Source of the DNA: Caryophanales bacterium UBA4951
GTDB taxonomy: Bacteria > Bacillota_I > Bacilli_A > RFN20 > CAG-826
Direction: 5' to 3'
NCBI GenBank assembly: GCA_002397465.1
Contig: DHAP01000021.1
Coordinates: 1 to 9,830 of the forward strand
DNA length: 9,830 bases
Position 1 is the first letter of the stretch. Each line of letters opens with the position of its first letter. A program made the position numbers and the translations under genes. A model generated the notes under the pieces. The model made no database searches, had not been told where the DNA came from, and saw only the letters and a program-made list of their open reading frames with translations. Of the stretch, positions 1 to 7,690 are shown one piece after another.

Positions 1-37
1 GTATCGCCATCTAAATACATAAAGAAGGAATAAACAT

Positions 38-1864
38 ATGAAAAAAGCAGCTCTCTTATTGACCGTCGTGATGTTAGGGGGGCTACTAAGCGGTTGCTCT
101 CCAAGCGAATCGGAGAATTCTTCATATGAGCTCTACAGCAATGAAGGGCGCACAAACTCTGAAGAATATGACTACGACAACATCATAGTCAACGCGCCAA
201 CCAACGCATTATGTGATGATTTTGCATATGGAGTCGACGCTTCGATAGTTAGCGACGTCGAAAAGAACGGCGGCGTCTACTATAACGAAAACGGAGACGA
301 GGAAGACGTTTTCAAGATCTTCAAAAACGATGGCGTCAATTACGTCCGTTTTAGATTATGGGTCGACCCCCATAGCGCATCGGGCGAGGATTATGGCGGC
401 GGCACCAACGACTTGGACACCGACATCGCTCTAGCTAAGCGTGCCAACGCGGCCGGACTCAAGGTCATGGTCGACTTCCATTACAGCGATTTCTGGTCGG
501 ACCCCAGCCATTACTGGTGCCCGAAGAGCTGGTCAAGCGTCACGAAGGCCAATCTCCCAGACCAAGTGGCAACCTACACCAAAGAAAGCCTTGAGGGCTT
601 CAAGACGGCGGGCGTCACCGTTTCCAGCGTCCAAATCGGAAACGAGATCAACCCTGGCATCGCCGGAGTCGTCTCCGGAACCGGGACTGGTATATGCGCC
701 AAGATGATCGCGAAAGGCATCACGGCCGCCAAAGAGGTCTACCCCGAGGTCAAGACCATCGTCCATCTCACGAACATCAAGAGCACCAAAGCCATCTATC
801 AGTATCTGAGCAACCTCCAAAGCAACGGGGCGGACTTCGATATCTGCGGCTTCTCCTATTATCCATATTGGCATGGCACCAAAGACAACCTTCAGACCGT
901 CTTGAACACCGCGGCCTCCACGACTGGGAAACCCGTCATGATCGTTGAGACGGCTTGGGGTTTCACCGATGAGCAAAACGACAACTGCGTGAACCAATAT
1001 TCCACCTCGAGCTTCGGCAAGGCTGGCGGATATCTTACCTCTCCGCAGGGTCAGGCCACCGAAATAGCGGATCTGGTCGATGTCCTTTCCAAGGTTCCTA
1101 ACCAAATGGGGCAGGGGATCTTCTACTGGGAGCCCGACTGGCTTCCGGTGAGCGGCACCAACTGGGCCACCAAAGCCGGGCAGTATTATAACGACAAAGG
1201 CGTTGACGGGACCGGCAGTTACACCGATGCCTCTTGCTTAGAAAGCTGGGCCAACCAAGCTTGGTTCTCCTACTCTGGCAAAGCCCTTCCTAGCGCCTCG
1301 GTCTATAAGCACATCCAAAACAAAGACAAGTGCGCGGATGAGACGGTGACAGGTTTGGTCGATGGAGACCTAACCCTCACCGCGAACTTAAAAGGGACTT
1401 GGAGCATGCCGAGCACCGTCCAAGCCTACACGAACACCGGAGCCTACCGTGACCTTGAAGTCACTTGGAACTCCACTGAAGTCGCAGCGATAACCGAGGA
1501 TGGCGAATACGTCGTCCATGGCACCACGAAAGATGGGTCTCTCGAGGTCACGTGCACCGTCACCGCCGAGAGCAACTTCGTCCAAGACTACTCCTTCGAG
1601 AACCAGGCCATGACCTCGCAAGAGGCGGCGGTCACCTCTCCTTGGAGCATGAGCGACAACACCGATTATGGCAACTATGGCACCGGCCACATCGAAAGCA
1701 AAGGCGAGGGCAACCTCGACGGAAACAAGTACTTCCATTGGTACAACAGCGTCGCCTTCACCTTCACCTTGGAGCAGACCTTGACGGTCGACTGGGCGGG
1801 CAAGTACCGTCTACGGACCTACATCATGGCCAATTCCGGGGGCTACACATCCTTCGACTTATGA
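38..1864 (+). CDS. Secreted lipoprotein GH53 endo-beta-1,4-galactanase, cut short by an in-frame TGA
   Basis: Predicted surface-anchored arabinogalactan endo-beta-1,4-galactanase that cuts the beta-1,4-galactan chains of pectin. Residues 1-20 are a lipoprotein signal with lipobox LSGC (lipidated Cys20), followed by an acidic, Ser/Tyr-rich linker to about 58. The GH53 barrel spans about 60-425: FRLWVDP (105-111), VDFHYSDFW (145-153), acid/base Glu203 in IGNEI, YYPYWHG (274-280), nucleophile Glu304 in MIVETAWGF, and YWEP near 363-366. Residues about 433-510 look like a bacterial Ig-like domain of the Big_4 type (MPSTVQAY, LEVTWN, GEYVVHGT). From about 513 a CBM61-like beta-sandwich begins (HWYNSVAFTF at 567-576) but the frame stops at residue 608 inside it. 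The start is supported by AGAAGGA eight bases before the ATG. It leads the operon ending at 5268. The GH53 call is secure; the CBM61 and Big_4 names are from pattern memory. Confidence 0.9.
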   Translation: MKKAALLLTVVMLGGLLSGCSPSESENSSYELYSNEGRTNSEEYDYDNIIVNAPTNALCDDFAYGVDASIVSDVEKNGGVYYNENGDEEDVFKIFKNDGVNYVRFRLWVDPHSASGEDYGGGTNDLDTDIALAKRANAAGLKVMVDFHYSDFWSDPSHYWCPKSWSSVTKANLPDQVATYTKESLEGFKTAGVTVSSVQIGNEINPGIAGVVSGTGTGICAKMIAKGITAAKEVYPEVKTIVHLTNIKSTKAIYQYLSNLQSNGADFDICGFSYYPYWHGTKDNLQTVLNTAASTTGKPVMIVETAWGFTDEQNDNCVNQYSTSSFGKAGGYLTSPQGQATEIADLVDVLSKVPNQMGQGIFYWEPDWLPVSGTNWATKAGQYYNDKGVDGTGSYTDASCLESWANQAWFSYSGKALPSASVYKHIQNKDKCADETVTGLVDGDLTLTANLKGTWSMPSTVQAYTNTGAYRDLEVTWNSTEVAAITEDGEYVVHGTTKDGSLEVTCTVTAESNFVQDYSFENQAMTSQEAAVTSPWSMSDNTDYGNYGTGHIESKGEGNLDGNKYFHWYNSVAFTFTLEQTLTVDWAGKYRLRTYIMANSGGYTSFDL

Positions 1865-2083
1865 ATCAAAGTCGGTAATGGGGACAAGCAAAGCGTCTCC
1901 ATCCTCGACTCCTGCGTCGGATGGAACAGCGACCTCAAGTCCGGGATGAAAGAAGTGAAGATCGAGAATGTTGAGATACCGGCCGGCTCAAGCGTGACGT
2001 TTGGCTTAAGTTGCGTCGGAGGAGCCGCCAGCTGGGGACATAACGACTTATGGTCCTTGGTCAAGACGGGCAGTTTGGCTTAA
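1865..2083 (+). pseudogene. Orphaned C-terminal end of the GH53 lipoprotein's carbohydrate-binding domain
   Basis: After the TGA at 1862-1864 the same frame stays open for 72 codons to a TAA at 2081-2083. The codon use matches the rest of the gene (ATC, GTC, AAG, CTC), and the residues continue a CBM61-like sandwich: a strand (IKVGNG), a CVGWN turn, a VEIPAGSSVTFGL strand pair, and a closing WGHNDLWSLVK strand that resembles the GW-x-DD-like ends of galactan-binding modules. There is no ATG with a ribosome binding site that would express it alone. The next gene's ribosome binding site follows directly, so the ancestral gene very likely ran from 38 to 2083 (681 residues counting the TGA codon). 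A nonsense mutation, readthrough, or an assembly error would each explain this. Confidence 0.8.
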
Positions 2084-2102
2084 TCATCAATAGGAGCAAC
2101 AT

Positions 2103-3917
2103 ATGGCAGAATTCATTCTAAATCTAATCGATCGTCCGGAGATGGCGCCTGAGTACGCCCAAAAGACCACTCAAAGCGGCAAGGAGGATAACGTCGGAAG
2201 CTCATCATTGCTAGATGAGTCGCTTTCGATATTCGCCTTCCAGCAGGAAGCGGCCCATAAACGCGGCCTCAAGACCACGATTGAGATGACTTACGCTTCC
2301 TTATATAGCGACGAGGTCGTCAAGATGGCCAAACATGACCACGAGGTCTATGGCGACGAGATCGCTTTGACCTTGCTAGGGCTTCCATGCAAGCAGTTCT
2401 ATGACAAATACAAGACCAAGGACTTCTGCATCTGGATGTTCTCAAACGAGGACAAGGAGAGGATCGTCGATGACGTCTTCTCGCTCTTCTATGAGAAGTT
2501 CGGCTTCTATCCTATGAGCACCGGCAGCTATTATCTCGATGCCTATACGATCAACTACATCAAGAAGAAATACCCCTCGGTCATCTCCGCGGTCGCCACA
2601 TGTTGGGAGGAGGGCGTCAAAGCCTATCACACCACCAACAATTCCTGGTACACCTTCATCGATGGGGGCCCATGGAACCCCTGGATCCCAAGCAAGGTCA
2701 ACTCCGCCATCCCAGCCTCTTCAGAAGAGGATGACTCTGGGATGGTCTGCATCCCTCATTTAAGCAGGGACTTGATCGCCTGCTACGATGGCAATGGCTC
2801 CAACTTCGGAACCCATCCGCAGAACGTTCTCCGCGGGATGATATACAAGGACAACGAGATCCCTTATTTCTATAACCTCGTCGATATGTACCGCCACCAG
2901 GCAAAGTATAACGATGGCTATAGCTACAACATGATGTTCGTGGGGCCGGGCTGGCTTAACAAAGCTGGGAGATGGGAAGCCTCATATCCTCTTCTCAAGA
3001 AGTCTTATGAGGATGGCCTTGATTACTATGCCAAACTCAAAAAGAAGGGCGAGCTGATTGACATGACAATGTCGGAGTTTGCCATTTATTACCGCAAAAC
3101 CCACACGTATATGCAGCCAGAGGTCGCCTTGTGGAAGGATGTCCTCTATGGCTCAAACAAAGAGTACTTCTGGTATTATGACCCCTTCATGAGGACCTGC
3201 CTCGACTTCAATCAGGGCGGCGCGATGATTGACTTAAGGCCATATGTCGCCAAGCTCGACATCCCAGTCGGCATTGGGACCGGCAACGCCTACGACGCCT
3301 CTTATCCTTACATAATCGAGGCCAACTACAGGGCCGGTTACTTCACCCATTACGCCGGGCAGGGGACCATCAAGAGCTGCCAAGTAAAACGTGGCGACGA
3401 AGTGGTGGACTTAGCCCTTGAAAGGACGATGGCCACCTATTCGAAAGTCGGCGAGGACATCGTTCTCACCACCGACCCCTTTGATGTCGTCTTCTCGGAC
3501 ACCACCTTGAAGATGGTCTCCATCTTCACCTTCAAGAAAGGCAAAGGAGAGATCGAGGTCGAAAGAAAGATCCTCTCGAACTCCGCTTCCAAAGAAGTGA
3601 GCATCGAGGAGTATCTGGTCGGCTGCTATGGGAGAGAGGAATACTCCCTCGACATGAGCGGCATCACCCTCGAGGTCGAAGGCAAGGAAAAGAAGTCGTT
3701 GTCCTATGCCTATAAGTGCCGTTCCTTGGAACTAGACAAAGGGCTTGCGAGAGCCATCATCCCGCAGGTGAACACCACGCTTGAACTATCGAGCGACGAT
3801 GCCTCGCCACGCATCGAGGAAGGCATCGCCTTCTCGCCGATGTTCCGCTTATCCGCAACCAAGACGACGATCAATGGAGGACTAAAAACATGTCTCAGTC
3901 TAAAAAAGGCAAACTGA
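2103..3917 (+). CDS. Uncharacterised cytoplasmic protein with NodB/deacetylase-like N-terminal part
   Basis: 604 residues, no signal peptide or membrane segment, so cytoplasmic. I do not recognise a characterised family with certainty. Residues about 35-230 are laid out like a NodB-type (beta/alpha) barrel: a helix and strand pair (FAFQQEAAHKRGLKTTIEMT, 44-63), a His-x-His-Glu motif at 78-81 where deacetylases hold metal, a helix-strand unit with FGFYPMSTGS (133-142) and LDAYT (145-149). This resembles Bacteroides and gut Firmicutes proteins labelled DUF3863, recalled from memory. The middle (about 230-340) is rich in Tyr and Trp, as in sugar-binding enzymes. Residues about 420-590 read as beta-strand rich, possibly an accessory sandwich domain. 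The canonical Asp-Asp motif of deacetylases is not evident. AGGAG lies six bases before the ATG. Being between two galactanases, a role on galactan-derived or other imported glycans is inferred only. Confidence 0.6.
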   Translation: MAEFILNLIDRPEMAPEYAQKTTQSGKEDNVGSSSLLDESLSIFAFQQEAAHKRGLKTTIEMTYASLYSDEVVKMAKHDHEVYGDEIALTLLGLPCKQFYDKYKTKDFCIWMFSNEDKERIVDDVFSLFYEKFGFYPMSTGSYYLDAYTINYIKKKYPSVISAVATCWEEGVKAYHTTNNSWYTFIDGGPWNPWIPSKVNSAIPASSEEDDSGMVCIPHLSRDLIACYDGNGSNFGTHPQNVLRGMIYKDNEIPYFYNLVDMYRHQAKYNDGYSYNMMFVGPGWLNKAGRWEASYPLLKKSYEDGLDYYAKLKKKGELIDMTMSEFAIYYRKTHTYMQPEVALWKDVLYGSNKEYFWYYDPFMRTCLDFNQGGAMIDLRPYVAKLDIPVGIGTGNAYDASYPYIIEANYRAGYFTHYAGQGTIKSCQVKRGDEVVDLALERTMATYSKVGEDIVLTTDPFDVVFSDTTLKMVSIFTFKKGKGEIEVERKILSNSASKEVSIEEYLVGCYGREEYSLDMSGITLEVEGKEKKSLSYAYKCRSLELDKGLARAIIPQVNTTLELSSDDASPRIEEGIAFSPMFRLSATKTTINGGLKTCLSLKKAN

Positions 3918-4150
3918 ATTACCGCTGCCCCTCTTGCTTCATGCGCGAGATCGACATGGATATGTTCTATGACGAGGAGAAGAAGGAATACTATTGCCTC
4001 AGATGCTGCTACCACGGCACCGAGGAAGAGGTCAAAAAGCTCAATGAGATGGCCCGCTTCCGCTACAAGATGATCGATCAGCGAGTCGATGCCATCGGCA
4101 AGGACGATGAACCCATCCATCATCACACCTACAAGAAAGGCGAACAATGA
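3890..4150 (+). CDS. Small zinc-ribbon protein, function unknown
   Basis: 86 residues. Four cysteines form a zinc-ribbon pattern, CPSC at 13-16 and CLRC at 36-39 (an extra Cys at 40), separated by a 19-residue loop rich in Asp, Glu and Lys. After the ribbon come a charged helix (about 45-70) and a His-rich tail (HHH at 77-79). Treble-clef and ribbon proteins of this size usually bind zinc and contact nucleic acid or a partner protein; nothing here identifies which. The start is firm: GGAGG at 3876-3880, nine bases before the ATG. The gene overlaps the 3' end of the preceding one by 28 bases in another frame, and its TGA overlaps the next start as ATGA, so it is translated inside the galactanase operon. 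Confidence 0.8.
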   Translation: MSQSKKGKLNYRCPSCFMREIDMDMFYDEEKKEYYCLRCCYHGTEEEVKKLNEMARFRYKMIDQRVDAIGKDDEPIHHHTYKKGEQ

Positions 4151-5268
4151 AACTAGGGATCGACGCCTCCACTTATTTTGAGGTTCTTGAGAAAGGCCCT
4201 CATTATTCCTATGAAGGGAAAGAGATCGAACCCTTGTCTTTTCTCCATGACCACAATGGCGTCTCCATCATGCGCATCAGGCTTTGGCTTGACCCGTATG
4301 ACAAAGACGGCCATCCGTATCATGGCGGCACGAACGATTGGCCGACTTTCCTTAAGCTGGCCAAACTAGCCAACAAAGACGGCTATAGCGTCATGCTCGA
4401 TTTCCATTATTCGGATTTCTGGTGCGACCCTTCAAAACAGACCATGCCAAAAGCCTGGGCTGGCTTAAGCGTTGATGAGGTGAGCGATAAGCTCTACCAA
4501 TACACGGTCGAGACTTTGAAGAAGTGCGTCAAAGAGAAACTCGACATCTCTTACATCCAAGTCGGGAACGAGATCACAAACGGGATGCTTTGGCCTTTAG
4601 GAAAACTCGTTTGGCATAACGACAAGGAGCCACGGACTGGCTACGACGAACTCTCGAAGTTCCTTAAGGCCGGCCTAAAAGCCTGCAAGGAAATAATCCC
4701 TTCCGCCAAGAGAATCATCCATCTTGAGAAGAGCGGCGACTACCTGCTCCATCAGGAGTTCTTCGATGAGATCACTAAGCGCGGCGTCGACTTCGACGTC
4801 ATCGGCCTTTCTTATTACCCTTATTGGCATGGGACCTTTGAGATGCTCAGCAAGAACATCACCAATCTCCAATCCCGTTTCGCCAAACCTGTCATGATCG
4901 TTGAGACCGGATACGGCTTCACGATGGCGGATTTCATCAATACCGGCAACAATGGGGCCAATCTCATCCGAGAGGATTTCTTCAGCAACCCCGAGAACCA
5001 CGCCTACAAGCCTTTCCCTCTTACTTATGAGGGGCAGAAGGACTTCGTCAAAGGGCTCATCGCCCTCAGCGAAAAACTCCATGTGACAGGCATCGTCTAT
5101 TGGGAGCCTTTGTGGCTTCCTCTCCCTGGCCTTGAATGGGCCTCGAAAGAGGGCGAGGAATACATCCACGAGACCCATAAGCCGACCCATAACGAATGGG
5201 CCAACCAGTGTTTGTTCGACTATGATGGCAAGGCCACGCCGGCCCTCGACGAATACAAAGTCCGTTAA
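4147..5268 (+). CDS. Cytoplasmic GH53 endo-beta-1,4-galactanase
   Basis: 373 residues, a near-minimal GH53 catalytic domain with nothing appended. The protein starts directly at the first barrel strand (MKLGIDAST), with no signal peptide, so it should act in the cytoplasm on imported beta-1,4-galacto-oligosaccharides. Motifs: RIRLWLDP (43-50), LDFHYSDFW (84-92), acid/base Glu142 in VGNEI, YYPYWHGT (223-230), nucleophile Glu253 in MIVETGYGF, and YWEPLW (318-323). It is a clear paralogue of the lipoprotein at 38-1864, sharing these motifs almost word for word. AAAGG lies six bases before the ATG, and the start overlaps the upstream TGA as ATGA. GH42 or GH2 beta-galactosidases usually fill the intracellular step, so a cytoplasmic GH53 is less usual. 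It is the last gene before the terminator. Confidence 0.92.
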   Translation: MKLGIDASTYFEVLEKGPHYSYEGKEIEPLSFLHDHNGVSIMRIRLWLDPYDKDGHPYHGGTNDWPTFLKLAKLANKDGYSVMLDFHYSDFWCDPSKQTMPKAWAGLSVDEVSDKLYQYTVETLKKCVKEKLDISYIQVGNEITNGMLWPLGKLVWHNDKEPRTGYDELSKFLKAGLKACKEIIPSAKRIIHLEKSGDYLLHQEFFDEITKRGVDFDVIGLSYYPYWHGTFEMLSKNITNLQSRFAKPVMIVETGYGFTMADFINTGNNGANLIREDFFSNPENHAYKPFPLTYEGQKDFVKGLIALSEKLHVTGIVYWEPLWLPLPGLEWASKEGEEYIHETHKPTHNEWANQCLFDYDGKATPALDEYKVR

Positions 5269-5280
5269 GACGTCTTTAGC

Positions 5281-5314
5281 AAAGGCTTTGGGACCTCCTC
5301 CTGAAGCCTTTTTT
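5281..5314 (+). terminator. Rho-independent terminator of the galactan operon
   Basis: A perfect eight-base stem, AAAGGCTT at 5281-5288 pairing with AAGCCTTT at 5304-5311, has a 15-base loop and runs into a T tract (5309-5314). It sits 12 bases after the TAA of the second galactanase gene. It separates the galactan operon from the surface-glycan genes. Confidence 0.85.
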
Positions 5315-5337
5315 GTTCCTATACGTCCAAGAATGGA

Positions 5338-5354
5338 TATACAATTATTAACAA
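5338..5354 (+). promoter_or_regulatory. Putative -10 promoter element of the surface-glycan operon
   Basis: TACAAT at 5340-5345 (inside TATACAAT, 5338-5345) matches five of six bases of the -10 consensus and lies nine bases before the ATG at 5355. Transcription would start about three bases before the ATG. There is no Shine-Dalgarno sequence between it and the start. No convincing -35 hexamer was found at standard spacing; TTGTTC at 5313-5318 is too far (21 bases). Confidence 0.4.
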
Positions 5355-6293
5355 ATGAAAGATAAGTCTAGATATATATCTTATTTCATTAAAAACGTCC
5401 CCTCTTCCATGATTGAGAGGCTCTTTCATAAACAAAAGAGCACATCGAAGTTTATGGGCACAAAGGGCATTGACATCCCTTCGTCTGGGGAGCTCATTGC
5501 CTCATACATAAAGAAAGGAGAGCCATTCTCCGCCATCCGTTTCGGCGGGAGCGAGCTTTCTTGTCTCAACAACAATGAGAAGATCAGGCTTGGGCTAGCC
5601 AAGACTTATAAAGAGAGCGCCCGCTGGGCCATGAAGGTCAGGGCTGGCTACTATCCAACTGATGACGCCCATCTAAATGAGTATTGCGAATACTTCAACA
5701 AGGTGGCTCCGACCACCGACATCCTCGCCATCAGCGGCCTTCACATGGAAGACTATTTCTACAAGAAACTCACCCCGAACGCCAAAGTGATAACCAACTG
5801 GGCCCTTGAGCCTTTGTTAGGTGGCTGGACGCCATTACTTAAAGGCAAGAAGGTTCTGGTCGTCACCGCCTTCGCCGATGAGGTCAGCTTCCAATACGGA
5901 AGAAGGGAAAAGCTTTTCCCGGATGACCCGTCTATCTTGCCGGAGTTCACGCTTAAGGTCCTCCAAGCCCCTCTCACGATGGGGGATGGGACCGATTACC
6001 GTTTCCCAAGTTTCATGAGGTCGCTCGACGAGATGAAAGAAGCCATCAAGAACACGGACTTCGACATCGCCTTGATCGGATGCGGGGCCTATGGAAGCTT
6101 GTTGACCCTCTATTGCCGGAGCCTTGGCAAGATGGCCCTCCAAACCGGAGGGGCCACCCAAACCCTATTTGGCATCATGGGCAAAAGATGGGAAAATAGG
6201 GAACACGTCGCCAAGCACGTCAACGAATACTGGATACGGAGCGAGAAGAAGCCTGAGGGCTACATGAAAATCGACAAGGGGGCTTACTGGTGA
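5355..6293 (+). CDS. GT-D-like putative glycosyltransferase
   Basis: 312 residues, cytoplasmic. The layout resembles the GT-D fold (DUF1792 type): an N-terminal strand and loop IRFGGSEL (61-68) where GT-D enzymes carry RFGDGE, a central strand unit KVLVVTAF (166-173), and a C-terminal Rossmann-like segment IALIGCGAYG (238-247) with GGATQT (265-270). In GT-D enzymes the acidic pair of the Asp-x-Glu motif holds metal and nucleotide sugar; here only the Glu (Glu67) is kept and the Asp is Gly65. The conserved end (KRWENREHV, EYWIR, EGY) suggests an intact family member and not a degenerate one. I recall close unnamed relatives in gut Firmicutes. The ATG at 5355 has no Shine-Dalgarno sequence. Its TGA overlaps the next start as GTGA. 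A role in surface polysaccharide synthesis is inferred from neighbours. Confidence 0.65.
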   Translation: MKDKSRYISYFIKNVPSSMIERLFHKQKSTSKFMGTKGIDIPSSGELIASYIKKGEPFSAIRFGGSELSCLNNNEKIRLGLAKTYKESARWAMKVRAGYYPTDDAHLNEYCEYFNKVAPTTDILAISGLHMEDYFYKKLTPNAKVITNWALEPLLGGWTPLLKGKKVLVVTAFADEVSFQYGRREKLFPDDPSILPEFTLKVLQAPLTMGDGTDYRFPSFMRSLDEMKEAIKNTDFDIALIGCGAYGSLLTLYCRSLGKMALQTGGATQTLFGIMGKRWENREHVAKHVNEYWIRSEKKPEGYMKIDKGAYW

Positions 6294-7690
6294 AAGAAAC
6301 AGCTGCAAAAAAGAATTACGACAAGATCATCTCGTTCGTGATCATGGGCTTATTGTTCCTGGCCTCGTTCTCTTTCGGCGGGACAAACTACGGCTACTTG
6401 ATGAACGCGTTGGCCTTCATCGTGGCTGTCATCTCTTATGCTTTCCTAGACATCAAGTTCTCAAAAGACGAGCAAAAGAGCCTTTTGATCTATGCGATTC
6501 CTTTGATTATCTACGCTATCTTTGGCTCTTTTTCTCAATTCTGGCTTAATTCAGGTTTTTCCAGCATCTCGATGAGCCTTATCAACGCGATGGGGATTCT
6601 TTCCTTCTTCGCCTTAGGGATCCTCTCCAAGAAGATCGAGGGATTCAAGATCTCATATGTCATATTCTCGATACTCTGTGGGTTGGCTTTGATCGTGATG
6701 ATCAACACCATCATCTCGTTATCCGAATATGGTTTCTTCTACATGGCTCGATATGCGAACTATGAAAGGTTCTATGACGGCATCGCCTACACGATCGGCG
6801 ATGAGGCCAAGATACTCAATGGCTTCAGCGCGGCATTCGTTTCCGCCTCTTATAGCTATAAGCCAGCCTTGCTTCTATCCATGGCTTTGCCCGCTCTTCT
6901 TTTCATGTCGCCGAAAGAGAACAAACAGAACTTCATCATCACTGCCGTCTTTGGCGGCGTTGGCCTTCTCTCTTTGCTTCTGGTGTTCTACAAATCCTAC
7001 TTGTTGCTCTTCCTCTTCTTAGTGGTCATCGCCATCCTCTTCAGGTTCTTGCCGCACAAGGAAGAAGCCCCGAAGTGGGAGAAGATCGTCGGCATCGTCA
7101 TCCTCTCATTGGGCGCCCTTTACATCTTATTGATATTGATCAATGGCATCTTCGAGATCTCCGCTTTCAATAGCGGGTTCCTTGGCAAGATCTTCAACAA
7201 CCGTTTCATCCTTCCGATCAACCAGATGTTGCAGGGGATGTTCTATCAAAAAGGAAACAGCTTCCTCTTCCTAGGGATCTTTGGCATGAGCAGTTCCGCT
7301 GAAGGCTACTGGAATGGCTCATCGTTCACCTCGGGCATCTTGGGCAACAACATCATGTTTGAGTTCTCCGCTTTGTCGGAGGGTGGCATCTTCTCTTTTG
7401 TGAGCTTGTTGGCCTTACTCGTCGTCGTCATCATCGCCGCCAGGAAGTTCTTGTTCTCAAACAAAGAAAACATGCCGGAGAAAATCATCATCGCGATGAT
7501 GTTACTGGCTTTCTTCTTCTCCTCTTCCATCTTCAATGACGTGGAGCCCCTTAAGTCTCAATCGACCACCTATGTGAGCCCACTATATCAGAACCTCCTC
7601 TTCTCACTCATGATTTACTTCTTTGGGTATATCTACATGCCGAAGAAAGATACGCTCCGCAAGAAAGGGGACCTCTCTTATGAAGAATAA
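6290..7690 (+). CDS. Polytopic membrane protein, Wzy polymerase / O-antigen ligase-like
   Basis: 466 residues with about 12 predicted membrane segments, near 12-30, 34-53, 64-82, 97-113, 120-142, 191-207, 214-234, 236-254, 265-288, 365-384, 398-415 and 431-450. A long soluble loop at about 289-362 (rich in Gly, Asn and Ser) comes late in the chain, the usual arrangement of Wzy-type polymerases and WaaL-like ligases, where the loop lies outside and handles lipid-linked glycan. Sequence identity to a named family could not be judged; a flippase or other transporter is the main alternative. The GTG start at 6290 overlaps the upstream TGA, so translation is coupled. The gene preceding it is glycosyltransferase-like, which fits a polymerisation or ligation role. 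Confidence 0.75.
   Translation: MKETAAKKNYDKIISFVIMGLLFLASFSFGGTNYGYLMNALAFIVAVISYAFLDIKFSKDEQKSLLIYAIPLIIYAIFGSFSQFWLNSGFSSISMSLINAMGILSFFALGILSKKIEGFKISYVIFSILCGLALIVMINTIISLSEYGFFYMARYANYERFYDGIAYTIGDEAKILNGFSAAFVSASYSYKPALLLSMALPALLFMSPKENKQNFIITAVFGGVGLLSLLLVFYKSYLLLFLFLVVIAILFRFLPHKEEAPKWEKIVGIVILSLGALYILLILINGIFEISAFNSGFLGKIFNNRFILPINQMLQGMFYQKGNSFLFLGIFGMSSSAEGYWNGSSFTSGILGNNIMFEFSALSEGGIFSFVSLLALLVVVIIAARKFLFSNKENMPEKIIIAMMLLAFFFSSSIFNDVEPLKSQSTTYVSPLYQNLLFSLMIYFFGYIYMPKKDTLRKKGDLSYEE

Noticed and set aside
1..37. Promoter of the galactan operon
   Set aside because: Only the ribosome binding site is clear. The AT-rich bases at 11-21 could hold a -10 box, but too little upstream sequence is present to support one.
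533..1105. Long minus-strand open frame inside the first GH53 gene
   Set aside because: It is a shadow of the GH53 reading frame caused by the C/G-rich third positions. It shows no family motif and no ribosome binding site.
1862..1864. TGA read as tryptophan (genetic code 4) or as selenocysteine
   Set aside because: TGA works as a stop with coupled overlaps at 4147-4150 and 6290-6293. TGG is used for Trp throughout, no other gene has an in-frame TGA, and no bacterial SECIS-like hairpin is evident just downstream.
4675..5190. Minus-strand open frame inside the second GH53 gene
   Set aside because: It lies entirely opposite catalytic GH53 coding sequence and is a codon-bias shadow.
7623..7679. 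Upstream in-frame ATG for the lipoprotein
   Set aside because: It would put 19 charged residues before a standard lipoprotein signal peptide and lies deep inside the membrane-protein gene. The ATG at 7680 fits the ribosome binding site and signal peptide.
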